Positions 34,747 to 48,801 are shown, counted from the first letter of the stretch. The stretch: DNA of 64,000 nt from Flammulina velutipes (GCA_011800155.1 CM022368.1:3348001-3412000), one strand, 5' to 3'. The notes: generated by a model from the letters alone, not told the origin. Numbers and translations are program-made.

Positions 34747-35986
34747 ATGATTATCGACGAGAAATTCATCTTGGCCCCGCCCCCGCCCTACATCTCAGGC
34801 GGAGGATCCATTGTTCTCGGGAGCAACAATCCATTCCGAAGACGTCGCTCTGAAATCTCGCTCTCCGCGCTACCCTCGCATCTCCTCCTTCAGATCGTGT
34901 ACTCTACGTTTCCTAGCCCCGTTAAAAATCTAGATGGAGAACTTTTCGCATTGCAACGCGAGAGTCTATACTTCCTGGAAACGTCATTGCGCTTCGTAAA
35001 TCGGGCGCTTTACATCGGTATGTATATTGGATGTAACTGATTTGCGCGTGACTGACAAGTTACTAGCGTGTATGCATATTCTACGGTCGACCTACCTTCC
35101 AGCGTATGACCGCCTTGTTCGACCACCCAATTCCTCAGACCCATTTCCCTCCGCCCATTGCACGGAGGAGATGTCTTCGGTGGTCCTCCCACACCACCGC
35201 GAGCTTCGTGTACTTGATCGTTTTATTGCTCTCCTGTCTCATGAAGAGCGCCTACTTGATGCTTCCGAGCTCCATCTTCCTCGTGAAGAGGCCTACAGAG
35301 ACATTTTCGACATCATGCAGCCGCGTAGCAGGATCGAGGATCTTGTTGCCGTTGAAGGGCAAGAATGTGGCGTCATATTTTTCGATTCTCGTCGGGGTAA
35401 GCTAGCCCTTCGAGAGACAAGGGTTAATGTGGAGGCGTCCCCAGAACCATCGGTATTATCCAATGACTCGCTCGTTTCACTGAAGCAGTCGTCAAGTACG
35501 GAAAAGCTTTCACCGCCACCCTCCTTCACCTCACTGGTAGAACCTGATACCACATCAGCCAAACATCGGACCATATCCAGAAAGGCTTCACGTTTCTTCT
35601 CCCTTCGACGGACGAAGAAGTATCCTGTCATATTTCCTGCTCCACAGACGTGTCTTCAACCGCAGCAGGCAGCTGTAGCCGTCGATCCTCTACCATTCTC
35701 CACTCTTTCTGTTGCATTTTCTCCTAGAAAAGTTGGCCTAATCTACACCCCACCCACAGTGCCTGGCGGTACTGCATCCACAACAACGAGCTCAGGCCAG
35801 TCATCGCCGTCTTCTTCGGTGTATGGAGGCAGCACCTACGGCTCTCTCAGCATGAGCATGAGTGCTTATTCCGCCCAACGCAGGAAGACTCTTGTGGAGA
35901 TCTCGCGCACCAAAGACGAATCACTGGAGTCGTGTGCTCGACGTCTTGTGCACGCGTTATCAGTTTCAATGGCCGTGTACCAATGA
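34747..35986 (+). CDS. orphan Ser-rich protein (basidiomycete type)
   Basis: Two exons joined across a 50-odd-nt intron at about 35017-35066 (GTATGT donor, ACTAG acceptor). It starts MIIDEKFILAPPPPYISGGG and continues ISLSALPSHLLLQIVYSTFP, an F-box-like helix pair, then FLETSLRFVNRALYIACMHI and RSTYLPAYDRLVRPP. The second half has SRKASRFFSLRRTKK, resembling a phosphorylation or membrane-binding basic patch, and long Ser/Thr-rich runs (SSGQSSPSSSVYGGSTYGSL). It ends LSVSMAVYQ. About 400 residues. No catalytic domain or membrane helix. I believe homologues exist across mushrooms without known function. Confidence 0.75.
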
Positions 35987-36686
35987 AGAGAATAGGTCAT
36001 CGTCCTGGTCTTACGCCATTCTCGTCGGAAATTGGACCGCCAGTGTGGCGCCAAGCACTTACTCTGGGTTGCGCCTGCCGCTGTTGCTTAAGCGCTTACA
36101 ATGGGTGCACGGGGCGCCCGGCTGCGGTAAATCAAACAGTCATCTCTGACTGTCGAAGAACCAATTATGGAAATGCGAAGGTGGACGTAGAAATGAGGGG
36201 ATGAGGGCAGTGAGAACAGTGATCATCCCGCCGGCGGTGATATGCAGCGCTAGATCTGTTCATTTGCCATTACGATATGGATGTACTTTCAAAATCTCAA
36301 GTCGAGACTTTGTAGCAACAATACAATAAACAGGGATTGCTTGGGACGGGCAATATGAATCACGATGCGTAGACGAGGCGAGAACCTATGCTCGACTTAC
36401 CATACGGGAAAGGGAAGTCGATGGGAATGGAAAAGTTGCGTGAACAAGCCGCCGGAGATTGTTACATCTCAAAAGTTTAAGGAGATAATTATTCCACCAG
36501 TGTCTGGCTGGTGGACACAGTAAAATCATTGCGATACACTGCTTTCCGCCGGCAGTATGCCACCCTACACCCTACAAGCAGACATAGAAACGCGTCGAGT
36601 CATAGCACCTCCGAGATGCAATGCTTTGATACGAGTCTCGCGTTTGGCCATAGGATCCGATCGGGGAGTCCGTCGGGCGTATATCA
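35987..36686. other. intergenic, nothing recognised
   Basis: Contains the 3' flank of the Ser-rich orphan. No convincing frame, repeat or RNA gene. Confidence 0.45.
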
Positions 36687-37600
36687 TTATGACGCGTCAA
36701 AGTTGTTCGTCGCATCGAGGTACGAGTCATCATCCTAAAACGATGCATTAGCTCAAGTACTGTATTACAGATTTGAATGTTCTACAAGACCACAAGTCAC
36801 ATTGAATACTCACGTCTCGGGACCCTATACAGGCCCGCTCAAAGAATGTTCTGGGTCTTGCCAGTTTGTTATAGCAGGGAGTAGCGGGAGCCTGTCTGAT
36901 GAGATACAGCATTGAACATGATTTCGCAGGCGTCAGAGCTTGGTAACCTCCAGGCTCCGAAGAGGGATGATGAATCGCTTCGGCCTTGCCCTCAACACCT
37001 AAACTGAACTGCACTGAAAGAAACTAGTCAGTAATCCATAAATAATCACGAGACCCGATGAATGGAAAATTTTGGAGAGCTTACGGCTTGGATCAACTCT
37101 TGAGAGACGGCTTTCTGCCCGTCTAGTTCCCTCTATGAGCCGAAGTATCAAATGGCTTCAGTTATCTCTTGATAATCCCGAAAAAATAAAACACAGTTCC
37201 GTGGATTTCTATTAACGAGCACCGTGAGTCGCCGTTGAAGCTGAGTTGTACGGGAACTCCGCCGAGAAATCGCGCGCCTTGCTTCGATCAGGTCGGGAAA
37301 GGGAAGCGGCCTCGAAGCGGGTGCGTACCGTCCGGGGCGGACAGTACTTAGTCACTGCTGCAGATATTGCAGAGCTTCGGTGTAGGCCGTGATGGCTAGT
37401 GTGGGGTAACTACGATGCGTTCAAGTCTCCAACGGATTATAGAGAGCCCATACTTACAGCTACAGATAAGCAGATGATGTCGAGTTGCAACTTTCGGACA
37501 CGGTATTCTAGAGGCGCTGAAATGCAACGCGAGCCGTTGACCCGTCAACTGCGCCGGATGTTCTTCGTAGAATTTTGCAAACTTGGGTCGCGATGATGTT
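36687..37600 (-). CDS. possible spliced gene or gene remnant
   Basis: Three short stretches join in frame with good splice signals: RTRFEAASLSRPDRSKARDF continuing SAEFPYNSASTATH; GTRRAESRLSRVDPS; LQFSLGVEGKAEAIHHPS continuing to ACIGSRD; then DDDSYLDATNNFDAS and a stop at 36687. The last two introns have GTAAGC/CTGAC/TTTCAG and GTGAGT/CTAAT/TTTTAG signals. Upstream a frame with KFAKFYEEHPAQLTGQRLAL also looks coding, but I could not connect it cleanly. The product is not recognised. It could be a real gene with a missed 5' part or a decaying one. Confidence 0.3.
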
Positions 37601-38643
37601 TACGGTCCTATCCCGGTAACGACACAAATAGATCATAGCCACTTCCACTGAGTCAAAAGCCAAAGACTTACATACATGGGCACTATCGTAATATTCGGAA
37701 TTACGGAAGGGCTTGTCGGATACGTCCCTCGTCGTTAACTTTGTCACTGCGCCCGATGTTTGAACTCTAAAACATGGCGAGGGTTGTTTGAGGGCGCTTT
37801 TCTGGGCGAGTTCAGAAATGGGGCGGTGGGCCGAAAGACAAAAACCCTGATGGATATGAGCTGGTGGCGCTCTTGAGGACATACCATACGTCCTGGAGAC
37901 TCAAAACAAAAGAAACGTTGGAAGAAGAGCCACAGGGAGCTGAGATGTGCAGACGATGTAGTGAAATCTAGCCAGAGATTGGCGCCCCGATAACGAAAAG
38001 ATTAGTCCCAGTGGGCCTTTGAGTACACAACGGAATGCTGTACAAACATGTCGGCGTTCGTATTTCGACCTCAGGTATGATCGTTCAAAGTAATCGTTCC
38101 ATAAAGTTTGCAATGAAAGAGACAATAAAAGTCAAAGTAGGGATAGTTTTGCCAAGGGAAATGGATGGGTAGGTCTTGAATTGCCGTGATGAGGGTGGAA
38201 GATGGGTCATGGCGCCATTGGTGGTCAGAAAGCAATATAAATGCACGTGACCGAAAGACGAAAAAAAAGGATTTCCTTTTTCGGATTATGGTTTCTGTCT
38301 CTCTCTGTGACCTCAGTTCCGTGGGTGTCTGGTGTAACAACGCGGCTCATCTCTGATCTACGTGTGTAACAGTATTGCAATGATGCTCGGCGGCTCTTCA
38401 CGTGCATTATTCTATTCTGATCTTGATTTACCATTGTGGCATACCACCATTCACCGGCGGGAACCAGTGCTGGAATGTCGAGGCGCCGGTTCCAGGAGAG
38501 TACGTTTCTCGGCGAAATTCTTGGAAAACGATGAGTACTCCAGGGGCAATGATTCATTCCAAAAAGCGGGACAGGCCATATAAATTCAGTTGTCTCACTG
38601 GAACTCAGAACAACAACACCTTCCCAACCACTTCTCATTAATC
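37601..38643. other. intergenic region upstream of the terpene synthase
   Basis: A minus-strand frame at 37508-37882 (MSSRAPPAHIHQGF) may be an upstream exon of the doubtful gene at 36.7-37.6 kb. The remainder shows no coding or repeat structure. The right end holds a TATA box. Confidence 0.4.
38579..38585 (+). promoter_or_regulatory. TATA box of the sesquiterpene synthase
   Basis: TATAAAT lies 59-65 bp before the ATG at 38644. Confidence 0.6.
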
Positions 38644-39856
38644 ATGCCAGGACTACCAGCCAAGCTCTACTTTCCCGACGTCCTCGAAAATTGGCCTTGG
38701 CCACGTCGTATTAACCCGCACTTCTCTGAAGTCAAAGCTGAGTCTGACGCGTGGATCGAGAGCTTTCGTTGCTTCGATGCGCGAGGTATCAAGGCGTTCA
38801 ACCGCTGTAATTTTGGTAAGTTGTTGTCTCGTGTCGTATGTTTCCTTGCTGACTTTCCTCAGGCCTCTTGAGCTCCATTGCGTATCCTCTCTTGAATAGA
38901 GGTGAGTAATCTTGACTCGTGTACGGCTCAAACCTAATACAGACTTGTAGATCATCTGAGGACCGCTTGCGACATGATGAATTTGTTCTTTGTGTTCGAC
39001 GAGTACACCGACGGAGAAGACGTCGAAACGGTACAACAGCTCGCCGACATTGTCATGGATGCTTTGCGTCATCCACATCTTCCCCGACCACAGGGCGAGA
39101 ATGTTCTTGGAGAAATTACCAAACAGTAAGTCTCTACGTACTCTGACCTAGTGATAGAGACTGACGTCAAAGTATAGATTTTGGGAAAGAGGCATCAAAA
39201 CGGCGTCCCCGACTGCTGCGCGACGCTTTGTGAATACTTTCGATGACTATGTCAAGTCTGTAATCGACGAGGCGAGGGATAGGTCTCTTGACCACATTCG
39301 TGATGTCGCCACCTACATGGACCTACGTCGGTTAACCATCGGGGGCAAACCGTCATTCGCGATGCTAGAACTAGGGATGGATCTCCCCGACGGAATCATC
39401 GAACATCCTATCATGGAGAAGCTCACGGAGATCGTCCTTGACTTGATTATATTGGCAAATGTGAGTGTTCCTCGTTCTCAATCACCGACATCTGTAACAG
39501 GTCTTTCATAGGATATGTATTCTTATAACAAGGAACAGGCTGCAGATGACGCTGCACATAACATCATCACGGTGATCATGTACCACCACAATGAGACCCT
39601 GACCGGCGCAATGGAGTGGCTTGAGGCTGAGTTACGGAGACTCGTCGAGGAGTTCCTCCAATTATCGCGTTTGGAGCCCTTCTGGAGTGCCGATGTCGAC
39701 GATCTCGTTTACGAGTATATTGACGGCATAGCAAACTGGGTTCGAGCCAACGACTGCTGGAGTTTTGAAAGTGGTCGGTACTTCGGAAACGATGGGTTGA
39801 ATATTCAGCGTGTGAGGCAGGTGGATCTATCTCCGCGAGTCAAGAAAGCGCTGTAA
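38644..39856 (+). CDS. sesquiterpene synthase, delta-6-protoilludene synthase type
   Basis: Class I terpene cyclase acting on farnesyl diphosphate. It starts [20 protein letters not shown] and continues [17 protein letters not shown], the N-terminus typical of mushroom protoilludene synthases. The metal-binding aspartate motif is [12 protein letters not shown] (DExxD). The NSE triad is split by an intron and reads LAN / DMYSYNKEQ (N, S and E in place). The C-terminal Arg-Tyr pair is in [31 protein letters not shown] and [16 protein letters not shown] are further family hallmarks. About six exons, about 340 residues, no signal peptide. All ligands are present, so it should be active; product assignment beyond the clade is inference. 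No P450 or other tailoring gene adjoins it. Confidence 0.92.
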
Positions 39857-40091
39857 CTTGAAGGTTCATAATAACTTCAATATTTATTTGACTCTACGCA
39901 CTCTTATAATTTATGTACATATCTTAGAGTAGTTTCTACTACTTATCTAACACTATACAGTAACTTAGTCGCGCCAATCTTACTCATGGTGACCGTGTTA
40001 CGCCGAAGGGGATTCACCGGCCCGTTTCCCGGACCATACTTCTGAGCTGTCAGTGTCATCACTCTCATCTTTACCATCATCTACAAACACA

Positions 40092-42086
<1,995 letters not shown>

Positions 42087-42783
42087 GTTACCGAAAGACA
42101 ATAAGGAAAGCATGAACGGAAATTGTAGGCGCAGCAGGTTAACACTTAGACTGTAATATCACCCAAAGAAATCGAGTTAATTCTGACCAAAGGATAAAAG
42201 AACAAATGGGACTACTATATCAAATGCGCCACCATGACAGACTTTCCTCCATGCTCAACTCAAAGTGATAGGACCTATTTCATGGTGACCGAGAACACAA
42301 ACGATAAGGCATGATAGCCCTGTTGAGCTGACATTATGTTGTAATAATTGTATGTTGATAATGAATTGGTGGCTAGGAACAAATGAAAAGTGGATGCTAT
42401 TCAATCTGTATCCTCCGGTACTTAGTTTTTTACTGAGCAACTACCGTCTCAGACTCATTGAGAAACACGGCCCCGGTGCGGGTGCCCAACATTCATCGCC
42501 ACACATCATGGGCAATGTCCGTGATCACTTGAGTGTTCTTCCCACTGCTATTGTGCCTTATCAAGTACCTCCGTGATGTTGATATTGCATAGATGAAATG
42601 ATACATATCGTTTTTGCTGTTATAGAGTACATATATACGGACCTAAAACCCAGTGAAAAAGAAATCCAGGCCACACAAGATTCGAGACGCAGTTAACACA
42701 TGAATAGATTCGCACAGCTACCATGATCATCCCTTTCATTTGAGATCGTCAGTTTCATACATGTGTGGAAAGACCTGTGTTGC
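42087..42783. other. convergent intergenic region, nothing recognised
   Basis: Between the 3' ends of PGI1 and the arrestin gene. AT-rich stretches near 42600 (ACATATATACGG) may be polyadenylation context. Confidence 0.5.
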
Positions 42784-44247
42784 TCACCTCGGTTGTGAAA
42801 ACTCCAGTAGACCCATCGCGGGAGTGGGCACGCCACCAAGGACGTTCAACTCGCGCTCAATCGTCCCCCAGTGATCCGTGCTCAATTCAACAATCATACT
42901 ACATTCGGCGCTGGGTATGAATCCGGTGAACTGTTTGGGCGCCTTTACTGCAACACGAAGTATATACTAAACGACCCGTCCGCGTCAGCTAGGTTATCCT
43001 CTAAAGATAGGATTATGCTCACCTGGACTTGCGCCGTATCCCTGATACACCAAGACGCATCTTTGCCTGCATGCCCTGCTTGCACGACACCAGTCAGGAT
43101 GCAGGGACCTTCTCCCTCAGAGTGACTCGTAATCTTCCCAGTCATTATCTGTGTTTCCACCGCTTGGTCATATTTCGCAGATGAACGCAGGAGTGTCGTC
43201 CTCTTCACAAGGGTAACTCGAGTGTATTGGCGGAGAGCACAATAGAAGGATGGTCCGACTGAAGATACGGCGATGGTGAAAGGTATAGATTCCCCTGATG
43301 CGTAACTCGTACGGGAAAGTGAAAGCTGCGCCCGCGTCAGTAATTAGCATCAGGACACTAGGCTGAGAGTGGGCTTGACTCACTGATAGGGTGGGAGAAT
43401 TTCGGTGGCGCTCCGTCGGAGCTGAGGAGCACACCGAGAATGCACGGAAATTATTGTTAATTGTGGCACCGTCCAAGCAATCCTTCACGAGATGCTGGCT
43501 AGAAAGGAAAGGAGGACTCGATGGATGTGACTTCGGTAAATATAGAATTTGTATGAGTTGCCTATGTACCGTTAAAGTGCCGTTACATTTCCATTCAAGG
43601 ATTATGACTTACGATTCATGGGTTGTGACCCCTTTCCGCTTCCGCAACATGCAAACTTTCAGGTAGTATGTGATGTCGCAACTAAGCCCAAAGTCCCAAA
43701 ATGACGTGGAGGGCGGAAGTTGCGAGACGCCGCCGTTAAGGTTGATCTCCTTGGGTATTGGCATGGAGAAGTGGTGATCATCTCCCCAAGAGGACGATCC
43801 AGGCATAGAGGGGGCATAAACGGGAATAGTACGTGACATGAGTTTGGATACGAATTGCCCATTGGTGCCGTTTTGAGGTGAAGATGTCGCCAAGCGCGCC
43901 ATAAGCTTTGAAGACGTACACGAATGAGAATTGATTCGGTTTGAGGGGGTGCGGAAGGAGCAACTCACCGTCACCGAGATGCGTTTAACATGACTTGGCG
44001 TACCAGAGAGGCGAAGGAAGCCTTCGATGTGTCCTTCGAGGCCATAGCATGGGTACGCTGTCCTCCAAATCCTGGGGCCCATATCGATAACCATGTGTTT
44101 TGTCTTGTAAGTCCATCGCGCAGCAGAGGATTGACCAGTCAGCGCATTGGAAGATATAGTTGTCTCCGAGGTCGATGGTGATGGGGTGTATAGTGGTGAG
44201 GAATGATCGTCATCTGTAGCAGTGTATCTCGGTGGGAGTGAAGCCAT
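42784..44247 (-). CDS. alpha-arrestin-like protein
   Basis: Starts MASLPPRYTATDDDHSSPLY at 44247. The arrestin-N-like half shows CYGLEGHIEGFLRLSG, then across a GTGAGT intron LMARLATSSPQNGTNGQFVS, and LPPSTSFWDFGLSCDITYYL. The arrestin-C-like half begins after another intron with LSLSRTSYASGESIPFTIAV and continues RVTLVKRTTLLRSSAKYDQ. A last exon has YILRVAVKAPKQFTGFIPSA and ends LLEFSQPR at 42784. Alpha-arrestins link membrane transporters to ubiquitin ligases for endocytosis; I see no PPxY motif, so the ligase link is uncertain. About 430 residues, five or six exons. Confidence 0.75.
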
Positions 44248-45161
44248 GCCTGGTGAGCAAGATGATTGTGTGCGGAAAAGAGCAGGCTGAGGGGAAGGTC
44301 CAAGACCAGTGTCCGAGACAAACTTTCCGCACGCTATTTAAAGGAGCCAAGCGCTGGTCCGCGCACATAGAATACAATCTCTATATGGCAGTGACACGCC
44401 GAGGTATACGCCACTCAGGGACACATGGCCATGGACTTGCGTGCCGTTGTGAGTTATTACTGTAGTCCAGATCATCAAACCTGTCATTGAATGTGCATTC
44501 GGTGTACAATCAAATAGCTGTATACTTTCGCGCCTCTTCCTCCGTGGAGTTTGATCCCATGGTTGAGGTGGTTTCGGACTAGCGCGCTAAGAGGGTTGTG
44601 CCAGTACTTACGAGATGAGTTCATGAGCAGCATCGAACGAGTGAGCGGATCCAGCGGATCGCGCCAACGATGGGCGGAAGCAAAAAAAGAAATGGCAGAA
44701 GATGAGGCTGTGTAATTTACTGACTGCCTAATTCGGGTTGGTTGTGTCCACGGAGGAAGAAGAGACAACATGTTTGAATGTGTATGCAGCAATACATCGG
44801 TAAATATACGGCTACACAGCGTGGTAAATCTCGAGCTCAAGAACAAAGATGAGGGAATTTATATATACAAAAATAATCACGGGGATCAAAGGTCAAGAAT
44901 ACAACGAGAGTGTGGGTGAAAGAGGGAACTTGGCTACAAACGATTGGCTAGGAGTTATAAATTAGGTCTCGATACCTAGTAAAAGCAAAAAGATGCGCAG
45001 GAATTAATGCACAAGCAGTGCATACGATAACATAATAAGCGAGGAGGGAAAATAGCAGATTCGAAGGGATGTTCAAAAAGAAGCGACAATCGTCGTGCAA
45101 TAAATAGTAGAGGATACACGGGATGGCGATGGAACGAAAGAACGGGTGGGCCAAAAAAAAA
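44248..45161. other. intergenic, about 0.9 kb
   Basis: Mostly the 3' flank of the PKA gene plus the arrestin promoter (TTTAAATAG on the minus strand near 44335). A minus-strand frame at 44484-44846 (MLSLLPPWTQPTRIRQ) is open for 120 codons but shows no recognisable domain; I do not call it. Confidence 0.4.
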
Positions 45162-46608
45162 TTAGAACTCAAGAAATTGATATGCGATGGGGTCAAAACG
45201 ATCTTGCAGAGCGGGTGGTTGCTCTTCTCGAATGAGACCAGGCATGTCGGTAGCGGGTGGCAAAGGAAGATGTAAAAAGTGTCTTGTGTCATCTCCCGAA
45301 GATGTATGTGGTATTATGGGAGCCTGCGATACGTCAGCACCAACTTCGGTGAGAATAAAAGAAGAGAGATATACGTACCGCAATCTCACGCCTCTCGAGT
45401 GCATCCCAGTCGACGCCTCTGAACCACGGGTGATCCAAAATGTCTTGTGGGCCGCCTATCATGTTTCCCAATCGTTGAGTACGATCAGGGTTCAAAAACG
45501 CCTTCACCAGGCTCTTGGAGAGAGGATCGATATTCCTTGGCCAGTGGATGTTGCCACTAAGAATTTTTTCGTAGATGCCGTATGGGGACTCATCGAAGAA
45601 GGGCGGGTATCCTACCAACATCTCGTAACAGAGAACACCACAGGCCCACCAGTCTGCAGCCTTTCCATGACCGTCGGACTGTATGATCTCTGGCGCGAGA
45701 TACTCAGGCGTACCACATAGAGTCCAAGTACGGTCGTCGACAATTTTTGCGAATCCAAAATCTGTAAGGCGAAGGTAGCCGCGAGAATCTAGTAAAAGAT
45801 TCTCTGGCTTGAGGTCGCGGTAGATGATGTTGAAAGAATGGAGGTATTTGAGGGCCAAAATGATTGTTGCTAGATAGAACCGGGTGACGTCTGGGCTGAA
45901 ACGCTGGGCTCGACGAAGGTGAGTGAAGAGTTCACCTCCTGGGACGTAGGACATGAGCATGTACACGTTGAGGCTGTCCTGGAAGGTGGCGAAAAGGTCC
46001 ACGACGAATGGATGGTGAGCCCGGGATAGGATATATCGTTCCGCGTTGACGTGTTCAACCTGTCGCAAACGAACTATCTCAGACTTGCGCAAGACTTTGA
46101 GAGCGAAATAATTTTGCTGGGACGAGCCTCGATGGCGGACGAGGAGAACGCGAGCAAAAGTGCCAGTACCTGATGAAAAGATTAAACATGCGGGATGACG
46201 GAAGGAAGGAGCATAAAACTCACCCAAAGTGCCTCTAACTTCAAAGTCCGTCAATTTCAGACCAGTTCTCTGCAAATGGACCTGCTCGTCCTCCAAAAGG
46301 CGCAGTGGACGCTGGCCGGGCTGCGGAGGTGGTACTTGGGCAGTGGGTGTAGGATTATCTATCGGACTGGGGGGGATTTCTGGTCCGCTGTATCGAGGTT
46401 CGGTGTCCACGACGATGGATTCCTCACCAATGTCCATGTCCGCGTCGTCATCGAGGCTATTGACGCTCTGCCCGGGAGACAATGGCGGTGTGATGGGTGC
46501 ATCCGTAATCATTGAGTCGCATCGAATGGACGCGGCGGTAGATCCACGCGTTGATCTTGACAGCGGTGGCAGCTCCATATCCAAGTGTGGAAGAGACGAG
46601 CGGGCCAT
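45162..46608 (-). CDS. cAMP-dependent protein kinase catalytic subunit
   Basis: AGC-family kinase. A disordered N-terminus of about 115 residues (MARSSLPHLDMELPPLSRST) precedes LKLTDFEVRGTLGTGTFARV (Gly loop) and FALKVLRKSEIVRLRQVEHV (ATP Lys). The catalytic loop is IIYRDLKPENLLLDSRGYLR, then LTDFGFAKIVDDRTWTLCGT with the activation-loop Thr, PEYLAPEIIQSDGHGKAADW and the C-lobe HPWFRGVDWDALERREI. The last exon ends FDPIAYQFLEF, the FxxF that docks on the N-lobe in PKA. It is released from a regulatory subunit by cAMP and controls growth, mating and nutrient responses. Three exons. The regulatory subunit is not in the window. Confidence 0.95.
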
Positions 46609-47057
46609 GGTGAGACGGAAAGAAAAAAAAAGGCAGAGTCCGTTGGCTGATGTCTTTGAGCCAGTGATAACGGAGATTAGAAAAGACGAAACGAAAGTAT
46701 CGTTGGCGATGAGATAAATATGAAGGGAACGGTCTCGCGAGCGTTACTAAGAAAGCTGCATTGGGTCGATAATGAGCACCATGTGGCGATGTCGGAGACA
46801 TTATAAAACTGTTTGAACATACCGTTTGAAAAAGAAAAAAAGATGGCGTACAGGCGTACTGCGCGGCAGCAGGCAATAATAAGAATGAACCCGACCTGGT
46901 CGCTGTTGTTGGCTTATATACCCTTCAGCAAAAGCAATCGGACAGAACGTCGCAAACGACAGGTCGCAACAAAATTTGAAATTTCTGATTTCACGTCAAG
47001 GATGGATGGTTTCACGTGACCTAATAACCTGCCGGCTTCATTTCCGTCGGCCTAGGC
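46609..47057. other. intergenic, PKA promoter
   Basis: Upstream of PKA and downstream of the dioxygenase gene. Contains pyrimidine-rich runs (TTTTTTTTC on the minus strand near 46620-46630) in the PKA 5' leader. No TATA box is clear. Confidence 0.5.
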
Positions 47058-48334
47058 CTACAAGCCAAACGCCACAGTAGGTATACCGTACAACCCGTTC
47101 AAAACCTTCACACCTCCGGTTTCTCCAGCACCAGCTGCGACATACAAGGGAACGAAATGTTCTTCTCTAGGGTTTGCAGCACGGAACCCTCGGTGCTTCA
47201 CCAGGTCAAACATCCCCTTCTTCCGTGCCTCTCCCTGGATGGAATTAAAGCTGATGAGCTCTCTTAAATGACATAAACTCACCTCAGAGATTGATACAGA
47301 CTCGACGATGGCTTGGTGAAATTCTTTCAACACAGGCTTTGCCTGGTCTGGCGAGAACGACGAAAAATCCCTCAGATTGTGGATGGGCAGCCCTCCGCTA
47401 AGTATGAGGACTCCTTCTTCTCTAAAACGAGATATAAGTCCACACGTATAGAAAATGACACCCGATTTACCTCAAAGGCGCCACAGTCTGTCCGAGCTTC
47501 CAGTGGTCCTCCGGCTTCATAGAAGAATCAATGGACACCTGTATAATCGGGACTTCCATGAACTCTTCGCCGAACATAAGCCTGAAAGGTATGAACACTC
47601 CATGGTCGAATCCAGGACCTGCATAGCCACGCCCATCTTGCCCCCTCGGTTCAGACTTTGATGTCGTCCGTGCCAGGTATCCAGCCTACGACATGTCAGA
47701 TTAATGACACCCACAACAACAGTCGGATAGATACTCGCATCCTTAAACAACTGTACAACACGCTGTGAAACGGCAGCGTCGCCCTTCGATCGGAACTTGA
47801 GCTCATAGAGCGCCTTTTGGAATCCATAGTAGTCCATCAAGAGAGGATTCTCAGAGCCATATTCAGTGACTATGATGCGATGCGAGGTCACGCATAAATC
47901 ATGAGGGTCTCTAGAATCATTGTAGCTGAACACATACCAAGTCGTTCGCCCGAGGTTTCCCAGTGGGCGCTGAAGACGACGATAGCGCGGGGTTTGTATT
48001 TGCGCAAGAGGGCAGATCCAAAGTCCGGCAAGAATTTGGCGAGAGGCCCAGCTGGGCCCATCCACTCGATTACGCCTGGTTGGCCCGGAGGGAAGGAGAG
48101 CATGGGACTGCCGTGAGCAAAGAAGAAGGCAGGGATCTTTTCCGGCGTCGATGGGAGGGATTCCAGGGCATTTCGCCACTCAGTTTGATTCGAGGGGACA
48201 GTCACAGCCATGGTCTGATAGGACGAAGACTTTGCAGCAGAGACCACTCTCAAAAGTTCGGCTTTAAGACGAGGGAAAAGTATGATGGATAGAGCAGATA
48301 GTGTGCAGAAGAAGATGGTAGGTCTTACGAACAT
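47058..48334 (-). CDS. class III extradiol dioxygenase, DODA-type (LigB superfamily)
   Basis: LigB-type enzymes use non-haem iron to open catechol rings; 4,5-DOPA dioxygenase is the best known relative. Conserved stretches: PAFFFAHGSPMLSFPPGQPG (first His ligand), RAIVVFSAHWETSGERL (second His), GYAGPGFDHGVFIPFRLMFG (third His), VLILSGGLPIHNLRDFSSFS and REEHFVPLYVAAGAGE. About five exons; the joins at GERL/VTEYGSENPLLM and PLR/EEGVLILSG keep frame. The N-terminus from 48334 has a hydrophobic stretch (TIFFCTLSALSIILF) before MAVTVPSNQTEWRNALE; translation may instead begin at that second Met near 48212. Substrate unknown. Confidence 0.87.
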
Positions 48335-48801
48335 AGGCCTGGGAGTATGATCTAGCTTTAAGTACTAATTAGTTCTCAGAGATTTATAAATCGACTCAGC
48401 TTGACGTGAAGGGCATTACGATCTCTTACCAAGCGCGTAGATGAGGCGGATCATTTATTTCCCAGGACTGCCCGTAGACGTGCAAAAACTTTGATGTTAT
48501 AAAGTTACGGTAGATATTGGACAATTTTCCATGGACAGACAACAAAACAAGACAGAGTAGTAGACTGCACGATAGAGACGAGATAGTATGTGAAAACTAA
48601 ACGGAGTGTGGCGCGATAAACATTAAATGGACCCCAAATGTAGGACCAAACTGGAAACACGACAAGGAATATCGGATAGCGAGACAGGCGAGAGAGCAAG
48701 AAGAACGAAAACCATATTCAAAGAAGTGAAAGATGGAGAGAAAGGATGTGGCGCAATAAGTCATGAAATCAAGAAGTGGAGTTTCGTGAAGAGCATAGAA
48801 T
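48335..48801. other. intergenic, nothing recognised
   Basis: 3' flank of the RRM gene and promoter of the dioxygenase gene. No convincing frame. Confidence 0.5.

Noticed and set aside
26950..39856. Secondary-metabolite cluster linking SDR, carboxypeptidase and terpene synthase
   Set aside because: The genes are spread over 12 kb with a zinc-finger gene and an orphan between, and no P450 or transporter; proximity alone is weak.
44484..44846. 120-codon minus-strand frame downstream of PKA
   Set aside because: Resembles 3' UTR sequence; a GTAAGT occurs inside but no joined product looked like a protein family.
46229..46717. 162-codon plus-strand frame over the PKA N-terminus
   Set aside because: Antisense to the disordered N-terminal region; no independent evidence.
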